Assembly: GCA_947305065.1 (NCBI GenBank)
Contig: CAMZCT010000002.1
Span: 62,001 to 126,000, forward strand
Source of the DNA: an uncultured Mycoplasmatota bacterium
GTDB taxonomy: Bacteria > Bacillota_I > Bacilli_A > RF39 > UBA660
DNA: 64,000 nt
Reading direction: 5' to 3'
Positions 43,038 through 50,882 of this stretch are shown piece after piece. Under the pieces are notes generated by a model, which saw nothing but the letters and a program-made list of their open reading frames with translations, searched no databases and was not told the origin of the DNA. The translations under genes and the position numbers were made by a program. How positions within the stretch are numbered: the first letter of the stretch is position 1; every line of letters starts with the position of its first letter.

Positions 43038-43341
43038 TTTTGTGACTCACTGTAAATCATATAATATTGACAGATACTATATAACTTCTTACCTATTTGT
43101 CACATATACGTACTACTTAATAGTTTGACAAGATAAACATTAAAGATAAACTTTAATAAAGAGTTTTATAGGAAAATTGACAACGAATCATCAACCAAGA
43201 AATATCTAAAATACTTCTTATATAAAACTCAAAGTTATAAGATAAATGAAACTTTAAAAATATATCCAAGGATATAAATTACTCTTAAGACAAGTCTTAA
43301 AAGGGAAGAAACACATACCAAATAACAACTTTCTATTAAGT
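43003..43341 (-). ncRNA. structured non-coding RNA, copy B (~340 nt)
   Basis: Second copy of the RNA at 29684-29994. Closing stem: 43333-43342 with 43114-43123, perfect 10 bp, with compensatory changes relative to copy A. Core ACGTATATGTGAC at 43099-43111, GTCAC partner at 43042-43046, hairpin with loop CTGTCA at 43059-43082, and CUUG-tetraloop hairpin at 43262-43275. The core and terminator are strongly conserved between copies, but most other stretches differ, as expected for an RNA held by structure. Own promoter and terminator. Function unknown. Confidence 0.8.
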
Positions 43342-43347
43342 ATCTTT

Positions 43348-43376
43348 AGTATACTATTAATCATATATAGTGTCAA
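43348..43376 (-). promoter_or_regulatory. promoter of ncRNA copy B
   Basis: TTGACA (43371-43376), 17-nt spacer, TATACT (43348-43353). Predicted start ~43341, the first base of the closing stem within one nucleotide. Confidence 0.85.
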
Positions 43377-43418
43377 TAAATATAATTAAACTTTTTTGTA
43401 AATTTGTCAAATGCTGTA

Positions 43419-45161
43419 TTAATCAAGTACAGCTTTGATTCTTCTTACTCCTGCAGAAGAAGCTTCTTCTTTTTTTATGTGGAAATGACCAAGTTCTTTA
43501 GTGTTTTTTACATGTGGTCCTCCACATAATTCTTTAGATACATCCCCAATTGAATAAACTGTAACACGATCAGGATATTTTTCAATAAACATACACTCTG
43601 CTCCTGAATCAATTGCAGCTTGTTTGTCCATTTCTTCTACTGTTACATCAATTCCTTCTTCTATCCATTTATTTACTAAATCTTCAGCTTGTTGTTTTTC
43701 TTCGTCGGATAGTTTGTGATCACAACTAAAGTCGAAACGCATTCTTTCATCAGTGATATTTGAACCTCTTTGATGAACATCTGGTCCAACTACAACTTTT
43801 AATGCTGCGTTAAGTAAATGGGTTGCTGTGTGATATCTAGTTTCTTTTTCAGAATCACCTGCTAATCCACCTTTAAATTTACCTTCTGATGCTGTTCTAC
43901 TCTTTTCCTGATGTTCTTTAAATTTTTGTTTATATCCTTCAACATCAACTTTTATACCTTGTTCTTCAGCTAACTCTAGAGTAAGTTCTAGTGGGAAACC
44001 AAAAGTATCGAATAAATGGAAAGCCGTTTCACCATCTATTTCTTTATTATTCTTGGTTACTTTTTCAAACATTTTTAGACCTTTTTCTAGAGTTTTACTA
44101 AATCTTATTTTTTCGTTTTTCAATTCTTCAATTACTATATTTCTATTATCTTTGATTTCACCATAATAATCGCTATATTTATCCATAATAGCACCTGCTA
44201 TTTCTTCTTCCCAATTAGAGTTAATATCTATTTCTAAAGTTTTAGCATGTCTTATTGCTCTTCTAATAAGCCTTCTTAGTATATAACCTTGATCAGTATT
44301 TTTAGGTTTAATACCTGCTGGATCAGCTAGTATAAAAACAGAAGTTCTTAAGTGATCAGCGATAATACGCATACTACGTTCATTACCTTCATATTTTCTA
44401 TTAGATATTCTTTCTATTATACTTATAATATCTTTCCAAATTGATGATAAGTAGTTATCATTAACTCCTTCTAAGATAGCTGTTGTTCTTTCTACACCCA
44501 TTCCTGTATCAACATTTTTCTTTGGCAATTCAATTACAGAACCATCTGCTTTCTTTTCGAATTCCATAAAAACATCGTTCCAAATTTCAACCCATCTATT
44601 ATCTTCTGGATCAAAACTATCAGGAATAGGATCATTGCTTCGCCAGTAGAACATTTCTGTATCAGATCCACAAGGGCCAGTTTCACCAGCAATCCAGAAA
44701 TTATCTTCAACAGTTTTAGCTATTCTTTCTTTTGGTATTCCTAAACTTAACCATTTATCATATGATACTTTGTCAAACGGAATCAAATCACTACCTGCAT
44801 AGACAGTAACTGCCAATCTTTCTACTGGAATGTTTAAAATAGTTGTTAAGAATTCAAAACTCCAAGAAATTGCTTCTTCTTTGAAGTAGTCTCCTAAACT
44901 CCAGTTACCTAACATTTCAAAGAATGTATGGTGGAAAGAATCACCTACTTCTTCTAAATCGTTAGTTCTAATACATTTTTGATAATCTGTAAGTCTTGTT
45001 CCATATGGATGTGGTTGACCCATTAAATATGGTATTAATGGTTGCATACCAGCTGTATTAAATAGGACGGAAGGGTCATTCTCTGGTACTACTGGAGCAC
45101 TAGGAATTTGTTTGTGACCTCTTTCGACAAAAAAATTAATATATAAGTCTTTTAAATTCAT
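43419..45161 (-). CDS. alaS: alanyl-tRNA synthetase lacking the C-terminal C-Ala domain
   Basis: 580 residues against ~870 for the usual bacterial enzyme. Present: the class II catalytic core (FFMLGNWSLGDYF-like motif 1 region, WNDVFMEF, DTGMGVERTTAI), the tRNA-binding helices, and the editing domain with HTATHLLNAAL and the CGGPH zinc motif. Missing: the coiled C-Ala/DHHA1 region. The gene ends cleanly at TAA with no coding remnant after it, so this is a natural short form rather than a fresh truncation. It is regulated by the upstream T-box. Confidence 0.95.
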   Translation of the reverse strand: MNLKDLYINFFVERGHKQIPSAPVVPENDPSVLFNTAGMQPLIPYLMGQPHPYGTRLTDYQKCIRTNDLEEVGDSFHHTFFEMLGNWSLGDYFKEEAISWSFEFLTTILNIPVERLAVTVYAGSDLIPFDKVSYDKWLSLGIPKERIAKTVEDNFWIAGETGPCGSDTEMFYWRSNDPIPDSFDPEDNRWVEIWNDVFMEFEKKADGSVIELPKKNVDTGMGVERTTAILEGVNDNYLSSIWKDIISIIERISNRKYEGNERSMRIIADHLRTSVFILADPAGIKPKNTDQGYILRRLIRRAIRHAKTLEIDINSNWEEEIAGAIMDKYSDYYGEIKDNRNIVIEELKNEKIRFSKTLEKGLKMFEKVTKNNKEIDGETAFHLFDTFGFPLELTLELAEEQGIKVDVEGYKQKFKEHQEKSRTASEGKFKGGLAGDSEKETRYHTATHLLNAALKVVVGPDVHQRGSNITDERMRFDFSCDHKLSDEEKQQAEDLVNKWIEEGIDVTVEEMDKQAAIDSGAECMFIEKYPDRVTVYSIGDVSKELCGGPHVKNTKELGHFHIKKEEASSAGVRRIKAVLD

Positions 45162-45163
45162 TT

Positions 45164-45670
45164 TTATCTTCCTTTCAATATTTCTTCTATTTGTTCATTT
45201 ATTCTTTCGTTATTCTCAATCAAGTAATCATAATCTTTATAATCTTCCAATTCTTTTTCTGTAAGGTGATTTTGTTCTTCAATAGTAAGTTTACGATTAG
45301 ATTTTTTACTACTTACTTTAATTACTATAATATTATAATCACTATTTTTTAGATAATTAATTTCATTTAATAATCTAACATCACTAATTATGACATTTTT
45401 TATGCCTAGAGATTCGTATACTATGATATCATCTAACATCCTTTTGGTAAGAATGTTTTCATCAACCGCTCGTAGTTTATCGCCAGTAGTTTGTAAGAAT
45501 TTACGTGGTTTGTTATCGTCATTGCCATCCCACTCACCTAATTCTAAAGCAAATAATTTAATATACTTACTTAATCCAGTTATTACTGAATCAGGCAATT
45601 GTTCTTTTAACAGATTTGCCACATAATTTTTACCACTACCAGCTTTTCCTGCTATTAAATAAACATTCAT
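45164..45670 (-). CDS. P-loop deoxynucleoside-monophosphate-kinase-like protein
   Basis: 168 residues from ATG 45670, set by AGGAGG directly after the T-box terminator. P-loop LIAGKAGSGKN, then DVRLLNEINYLK and HLTEKELEDYKDYDYLI. This pattern is that of dNMP kinases (T4 gp1-like) and related dephospho-CoA-kinase-fold enzymes. It ends 2 nt before alaS, so both are controlled by the alanine T-box. Substrate uncertain. Confidence 0.78.
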   Translation of the reverse strand: MNVYLIAGKAGSGKNYVANLLKEQLPDSVITGLSKYIKLFALELGEWDGNDDNKPRKFLQTTGDKLRAVDENILTKRMLDDIIVYESLGIKNVIISDVRLLNEINYLKNSDYNIIVIKVSSKKSNRKLTIEEQNHLTEKELEDYKDYDYLIENNERINEQIEEILKGR

Positions 45671-45680
45671 AGTATACCTC

Positions 45681-45875
45681 CTAAAAAAAACCACATTACT
45701 TGCAAGGAGCAAATAATGCGGTACCATCCTTTTTTTTACTTAATTATAGATAACGGTATTACCGATTAGTCTCTTAAGGTAGCTATTTCGTTAGTAACTG
45801 CTTAGTTTTCACCAACCACTAAGTCTCTAGAAAAGTATCCTAACTACTTTGTCTTCGTCATCAACTAATAAAATG
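45681..45875 (-). promoter_or_regulatory. T-box leader, alanine-responsive
   Basis: Minus strand: stem I region, then a candidate specifier GCT (45781-45783) in AAATAGCTACC, then the T-box GGATGGTACCGC (45718-45729). A terminator follows: CCGCATTA / TAATGTGG (45691-45698 and 45714-45721) with eight U. Uncharged tRNA-Ala would bind and form the antiterminator, allowing expression of the kinase-like gene and alaS. The anticodon match is inferred from the downstream alaS and the GCT. Confidence 0.9.
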
Positions 45876-45904
45876 ATTATAGACCAAATTGTTTTATTTG
45901 TAAA
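45876..45904 (-). promoter_or_regulatory. promoter of the T-box operon
   Basis: TTTACA (45899-45904), 17-nt spacer, TATAAT (45876-45881). Confidence 0.75.
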
Positions 45905-45949
45905 GTTTTTTAAGACTTCTTTAGAAGGCAATTTTTAATTGTTACTTCA

Positions 45950-46135
45950 TGATATTTTACTACTTGGTTCTTCTAATACCGGCTCTTCGTTATAGCTATC
46001 TGTCTCTTCTTCTCCGGCTCCATTTCTACTTGTCGAAGTTCCTCTTCTAAAGAACACTCCCAACTTCTTCTAGACGAAACGTAACCAGCAACTTGGGATT
46101 GGGTTATTACTTTGAAAAGAGACTATACTTAGTCA
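45950..46135 (-). pseudogene. short degenerate coding remnant
   Basis: Minus strand pieces in shifting frames read MTKYSLFS, KVITQSQVAGYVSSRRSWEC and RRGTSTSRNGAGEEETDSYN, ending PVLEEPSSKIS then TGA near 45950. Joining needs two frame changes. It looks like the polar tail of a small protein. No ribosome site. The rest of the gap (46140-46256) contains two AT-rich inverted repeats but no gene. Confidence 0.4.
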
Positions 46136-46256
46136 TTTTAGCTAGGATATGTAAAGAATTTTTATTAATTCTTTGTTATGGAGCGACGGTATTTATTTGG
46201 AACTAACTATATAATTATTTTCCCATTAATCTCATTACCTTATCCTCTCCATAAGG

Positions 46257-47615
46257 CTATCTTTTTAATTCGCTAAACGTCTTTTTTAGAACCAAAGAGT
46301 TATCGACAAGTGGGGTAAAGATGCCCAATTCTCCACTAGCAATCATTCCTAAGAACCCTACCAACCCTTTTTTTCTTGCTTCTTGAATCTGTATCGCTGC
46401 ATCAAAATACCCATTTCTTCCATAGTAATTCACTAGATATTCTGTAGCCTTCGGATCAGAAAGACATTGTAATAAATAATAGATTGCTTTAAGTATTTTT
46501 TTGTCTTCAGTGTTATCATTTTTTATTAATTCTATTACATTTACTCCTAATGGATTTTGAGTAACAAAATCAAGAACTTTGCTCTTTAGATTTGAAATAC
46601 TAATAAAGTCTAGAAATTGTTGTTTACTACTAATAACTTCATTTGAACTATCTAATATAATACGAGCTAGTAAGTCTAACGCTGGACGATTACCCATGAG
46701 TGATATGTTTCCTGTTTTATATTTCGCTTGATCAGCTATTATTCTTAAAATCTCAGATTGTAAATCCACATAAAACGATTCTTCTAACCAATACGAGAAT
46801 TTGATATCGGGATATTTTCTTTCCAAGCCGACTGTTTTTAAGTAGGGAACAACCATTCCTGGTACACCTTGCCATATATCTAAGTCAACTCTGGTAATTC
46901 CTTTCTCCCTTAAATCGTTTTTTAGCAAATACTCTACTGCATCACAGCGAATTATCTCTTTTAATTTTTCTTTTGCTAGCGCTGGGAATTGTGGGCGGAC
47001 AATTCTATTGAATAGTTCTATTACATTTGGATCGTATTCAATAGCATGAATTTCTTTTATTTTTTGGGGATGATCGTATAATAGTCTAAAATGAGAGTAT
47101 CCTATACCTAAACCACCTGTATATACTACTTCTCCGTCTTTTTTTATATCTTTATCTTCAGATGCTATATCTTCAAATCTTGAATCGTGCTCATACTGTT
47201 CTTGTACTTCCGAAGCCATCCATAGTTCTCTAGATTTGGTACATAGGGATTGAAAAACAATATTCTGATCAGTATAGTAAAGATTTAATTGTCTAATTAG
47301 ATTATTATCTCTACTATCTTGATTTATTTTTGAAAGTTGGTTTCTAATTTGTGATTTAAAAAGTCCATAAACTACATTTCCAATATAAACGGGGAATACC
47401 ATCTTTATTGTACTTCTGTAAGGATCTTTTCTTATTGTTGAAGCGGCAAGATATTGTACATTTACCCCTTTAGGAAGTTCCATATTTTTCCCTTTATAGA
47501 ATGCCAAGCCCGTTTTTATAAAATCATCAAAACAAAGTGTCTCATTCTCTGCGTCTAAAGATCTCATAGCCAAATTTTCTATTGTTCCTTTTATACTTGA
47601 ATCTATAGTTATCAT
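46257..47615 (-). CDS. SAM-dependent methyltransferase-like protein
   Basis: 452 residues. A central Rossmann methyltransferase core is visible: VVYTGGLGIGYSHFRLL (SAM loop), IKEIHAIEYDPNVIELF (acidic end of strand 2) and IIRCDAVEYLL, reminiscent of spermidine-synthase-like enzymes. The N-terminal ~170 and C-terminal ~150 residues are helical and unassigned. Cytoplasmic. GGAGAAG ribosome site. Substrate unknown. Confidence 0.72.
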   Translation of the reverse strand: MITIDSSIKGTIENLAMRSLDAENETLCFDDFIKTGLAFYKGKNMELPKGVNVQYLAASTIRKDPYRSTIKMVFPVYIGNVVYGLFKSQIRNQLSKINQDSRDNNLIRQLNLYYTDQNIVFQSLCTKSRELWMASEVQEQYEHDSRFEDIASEDKDIKKDGEVVYTGGLGIGYSHFRLLYDHPQKIKEIHAIEYDPNVIELFNRIVRPQFPALAKEKLKEIIRCDAVEYLLKNDLREKGITRVDLDIWQGVPGMVVPYLKTVGLERKYPDIKFSYWLEESFYVDLQSEILRIIADQAKYKTGNISLMGNRPALDLLARIILDSSNEVISSKQQFLDFISISNLKSKVLDFVTQNPLGVNVIELIKNDNTEDKKILKAIYYLLQCLSDPKATEYLVNYYGRNGYFDAAIQIQEARKKGLVGFLGMIASGELGIFTPLVDNSLVLKKTFSELKR

Positions 47616-47679
47616 AAGTCTTCTCCTCTTTTTTGGGTGTTATATTATCACTATATGAATTATATTTCAAATTTTTCAA

Positions 47680-47703
47680 TAAAAAAGAAGACTATAAGTC
47701 TTC
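47680..47703 (-). terminator. intrinsic terminator overlapping a stop codon
   Basis: GAAGACT (47687-47693), loop ATA, AGTCTTC (47697-47703), A-run 47681-47686. Confidence 0.8.
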
Positions 47704-48144
47704 ATATTTATTATGTTTCATAATGGTACTAAAGAATAGTGATGTTACTAAACTTAAACCAATTATCATTATCAAGAGAATCATAGCATCTCCAGTCTTA
47801 GGGTTTTTAACATCAACATCTGCCATTACTTGATTTATATCTTTATTAGTGTTAACTACTTTTCTATCAGGATTAACTACTTCTAAATTAAGTACATATC
47901 TATCATTATTAATAGTAGTTGTTAATATCGTATTTCCTACTTTAATTGGTACAATATTTCCTTCAACAACACTAGCTACAGATGGATCAGTAATGCTCCA
48001 ACTAGTGTTATTAGCTATACTAAAATATTCATTTATATTAAAGTCGGTGTCACTTAATACTAGTTCTTTGTTTTTTTCAATATTTTCGGCATAAACTAAG
48101 AAGGGAATTAGTAATATTACTAAAAACGTTAAATATTTTTTCAC
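47692..48144 (-). CDS. secreted Ig-like protein with NPKTG sorting-type tail
   Basis: 150 residues. Signal peptide (about residues 1-19, ending VYA), a ~75-residue beta domain like a bacterial Ig-like (Big2) fold (WSITDPSVASVVEGNIVPIKVGNT), then NPKTGD, a hydrophobic helix and a short basic tail. The NPKTG motif with this tail fits sortase anchoring or simple membrane anchoring. No sortase gene is in the window. Confidence 0.82.
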   Translation of the reverse strand: MKKYLTFLVILLIPFLVYAENIEKNKELVLSDTDFNINEYFSIANNTSWSITDPSVASVVEGNIVPIKVGNTILTTTINNDRYVLNLEVVNPDRKVVNTNKDINQVMADVDVKNPKTGDAMILLIMIIGLSLVTSLFFSTIMKHNKYEDL

Positions 48145-48237
48145 TTCTACACCTTCTATTCTATTTTTATTTTATCATAGTATTTATATTTTAAGAAATA
48201 GAAAAAAATAATATTCAGTTATTTTATTATAACTTTT

Positions 48238-50448
48238 TTATATATTATTATTTTCTTCAAGTATTTTATTCATAAGATTTGTCTTACGCATTGTTGAATA
48301 ATCATTGTTTATGGCGGTTAGAAAAGCTTCTTGTTCACCAATTATTACTAAGCTTTTTTTAGCTCTTGAAACACCTGTATAAATAAGTTTATTATATAAC
48401 ATTTTATAATAAGCTTTAGATATAGGCATTATTACATGAGAGAATTCAGAACCCTGACTCTTATGAATGGTAATCGCATAAGCGTGTTTAATATTAATTA
48501 AATCTTCTCTAGTATAGATTACTTTATTACCATCAAAATCAATGGTTAAATAGTCTTTTTTAGTTGGAGTTTGAATAGTCGTAATGCTTTTAATATAACC
48601 AATATCACCATTAAATACGTTATTATCAGGATCATTAACAAGTTGTAAAACTTTATCTTCTTCTCTATATATAATATCCCCATATTTTATTTCTTTTTTT
48701 TCATCTGAAGGAGGATTAAAAACTTTTTGTAATAGAATGTTTAAATTATCTATCCCATTTTCTCCTTTATACATTGGTGCTAAAACTTGAATATCGTCTT
48801 CTGTCAAACCTTTTTCGCTACTCATTACACATATTTTCTTAATCATCTCTTTGATACTTGGTCCAGAAGCGTTTAAGAAGTTATAATCATCCTTTTGTTC
48901 CATGAAGTCTGGATTTAGACTTTTACTTTTAATTTCTTTCGCAAGTATAGGTATATATGAATTTTCACTTTGACGATAGATATGTTCAAGAGGAATATGA
49001 GCAAATAAATTAGTGTTAATAATATCATTTAAAATCATACCCGGCCCTACTGAAGGAAGTTGATTTGTGTCTCCTACTAATATTAATTTTATATTGTGAT
49101 TGATACCTTGCAATAAAGAATGGAATAAATAGGTATCTATCATAGAAGTTTCATCAACTATTACTAATTTATGATAATTCTTATTAAATTCATTAATTTG
49201 AAATTCATCTGTCTCTCTATTCCATTTTAAATAGCGATGAATAGTTGAAGCAGGAAGTCCAGTCGATTCGCTCATCTTCTTAGCAGCTCGTCCAGTTGGA
49301 GCTAATAAAGCTATTTTATTTAAGGCATCTTTAGGATTGATATTATTTAATCTAATATATAGTTGAACAATAGCATTTATAATTGTTGTTTTGCCGGTTC
49401 CTGGACCACCAGTAATGATACTTACTCTGTTTTCTAGTGATTCTCTAATTGCATTCTTTTGTTCTTTATTATATTTAACACCTTTTTCTGCTTCTAAATT
49501 AATTATTAAGTCATCAAAATCATTTATTACTTCTTTATTATACTTATTTATTAATAAAAGATTATTAGCTATCATTTCTTCATAGATATAATACTCTTTT
49601 AAAAAGTACTTATCTACATCTGCAAGAATTATCTCTTCTTCTAAGATTAGTTCGTTTAGATAAGTTGAAAACTCATCTTCTTCAATAAATATTTTGAATT
49701 CATTTCTGATAAAAGCAAATAATTCTTGTTTAGAACAGTAAGTATCTCCGTTTTTCATGCCTAACCTTTTAAAGGATTCTATAAGACAAGCTTTTACTCT
49801 TTCTTTAGCATCAGCAGCTTTCATACAAAGAAATACTTTATCTAATTTGTTGAAATCGATTATATCAATTAGTGAATATATTTTTTCTTCAACTATACTT
49901 AATGTATTCTCTCCGTATTTATTAATGATTGTTAAGCCTTCATTTATTGTAAAACCTAGTTTTTGTAAAGAAATTATTATTTCATCAGTACTTTGATATC
50001 TATTAATTGAGTCATATATTCTAAGAGCTTTTTTCTCAGAAATACCTGGGACTTGTAGTAAAACATTGGCATCTTCTTTAATTAGTTTTATGGCATCATC
50101 ACCTAAGGTATTAACAATGTTTTCAGCAGTTTTTTCTCCACAACCTTTTATTAAAGGACTAGATAGAAAAGAAATAACTGCATCTTTTCCTTTAGGTTCT
50201 TCTTTTTCATATGATGTCACTTGATATTGCTTACCATAACGGGCATTATCAATGTATTTACCATATAATATGTAATAATCTTCCCCATTAACTTCTGGGA
50301 AGTAACCAGTAAAAGTAATTGTTTTGTTAACTAGTTCTTCTAGTTCTTCAGTTGCTTCTTTAACGCGAAAAAGACCAACTTTATATCCGTTGTCACCTTC
50401 ATAAATCATCTGTTTAAATTTACCGCGTATATACTCCACTTTTACCAC
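48238..50448 (-). CDS. recD2: RecD2-type DNA helicase
   Basis: 736 residues, normal for RecD2. The N-terminal region carries helix-hairpin-helix motifs (GCGEKTAENIV, VPGISEKKALRIY). Superfamily 1 motifs follow: GGPGTGKTTIINA, LLAPTGRAAKKM, DETSMID, LVGDTNQLPSVGPG and the late HAYAITIHKSQGSEF. RecD2 is a 5'-3' helicase linked to repair and fork stability. Single gene, no RecB or RecC partner nearby, as usual for RecD2. Confidence 0.95.
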   Translation of the reverse strand: MVKVEYIRGKFKQMIYEGDNGYKVGLFRVKEATEELEELVNKTITFTGYFPEVNGEDYYILYGKYIDNARYGKQYQVTSYEKEEPKGKDAVISFLSSPLIKGCGEKTAENIVNTLGDDAIKLIKEDANVLLQVPGISEKKALRIYDSINRYQSTDEIIISLQKLGFTINEGLTIINKYGENTLSIVEEKIYSLIDIIDFNKLDKVFLCMKAADAKERVKACLIESFKRLGMKNGDTYCSKQELFAFIRNEFKIFIEEDEFSTYLNELILEEEIILADVDKYFLKEYYIYEEMIANNLLLINKYNKEVINDFDDLIINLEAEKGVKYNKEQKNAIRESLENRVSIITGGPGTGKTTIINAIVQLYIRLNNINPKDALNKIALLAPTGRAAKKMSESTGLPASTIHRYLKWNRETDEFQINEFNKNYHKLVIVDETSMIDTYLFHSLLQGINHNIKLILVGDTNQLPSVGPGMILNDIINTNLFAHIPLEHIYRQSENSYIPILAKEIKSKSLNPDFMEQKDDYNFLNASGPSIKEMIKKICVMSSEKGLTEDDIQVLAPMYKGENGIDNLNILLQKVFNPPSDEKKEIKYGDIIYREEDKVLQLVNDPDNNVFNGDIGYIKSITTIQTPTKKDYLTIDFDGNKVIYTREDLINIKHAYAITIHKSQGSEFSHVIMPISKAYYKMLYNKLIYTGVSRAKKSLVIIGEQEAFLTAINNDYSTMRKTNLMNKILEENNNI

Positions 50449-50471
50449 CTCTTATATAATAACATAGAGCA

Positions 50472-50500
50472 AAATAAAAAGCGAATATTTTTTCGCTTTT
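50472..50500 (-). terminator. terminator of the 56-residue gene
   Basis: AAAAGCGAA and TTCGCTTTT arms with a 5-nt loop, next to the stop at 50501. Confidence 0.8.
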
Positions 50501-50671
50501 CTAAGTTATTTTTATATTTAACATCTTATGTCCAAATTGTTGCTTTTTTACATTAAATTCTTTCCCTTTAAAATGAGAATGAAGCATATTAAAGGAATAG
50601 GATCTTAGTAAGCCTATTTTAGTGTTTTCATTTACAAATATTTCATAATCATATGAAAAGGCAAAATCCAT
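50501..50671 (-). CDS. 56-residue small protein
   Basis: ATG 50671 with AGGAG about 9 nt upstream, TAG at 50501-50503, terminator right after. Sequence begins MDFAFSYDYEIFVNENTKIG and has a basic C-terminal half (HFKGKEFNVKKQQFGHKM). No signal or TM. Ribosome site plus terminator make it a credible gene. Family unknown. Confidence 0.6.
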   Translation of the reverse strand: MDFAFSYDYEIFVNENTKIGLLRSYSFNMLHSHFKGKEFNVKKQQFGHKMLNIKIT

Positions 50672-50702
50672 CTCCTCATCTCCTATTATAGAAATTATAC
50701 AA

Positions 50703-50731
50703 ATAAAAAGTGATTATTTCAATCACTTTTT
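50703..50731 (-). terminator. intrinsic terminator
   Basis: AAAAAGTGATT and AATCACTTTTT arms with loop ATTTC; it overlaps the stop at 50719-50721. Confidence 0.8.
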
Positions 50732-50838
50732 CTAATAGTTTCTTTTTCGTTTGTAAATTTATAGATATACTTTTCAATAATTTCAATTATACTTTTACAA
50801 GCTTGTTCATCAGCTGTAACTTCTACGGTACGGTACAT
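50719..50838 (-). pseudogene. 39-codon fragment, probably a gene remnant
   Basis: The frame MYRTVEVTADEQACKSIIEI continues to TGA inside a good terminator, so the 3' end looks like a real gene end. There is no ribosome site before its ATG, and the frame is open only a few codons upstream. It may be the tail of a gene whose front was deleted next to mtaB. Confidence 0.4.
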
Positions 50839-50882
50839 ATAATTAAATCTAATTTAGACAATCCTTAAACAAGTTAATCGAC

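Noticed and set aside
46140-46256. Inverted repeats AAAGAATT/AATTCTTT and CCTTAT/ATAAGG as a mobile-element end
   Set aside because: They are short, lack target duplications or a transposase, and are common by chance in AT-rich DNA.
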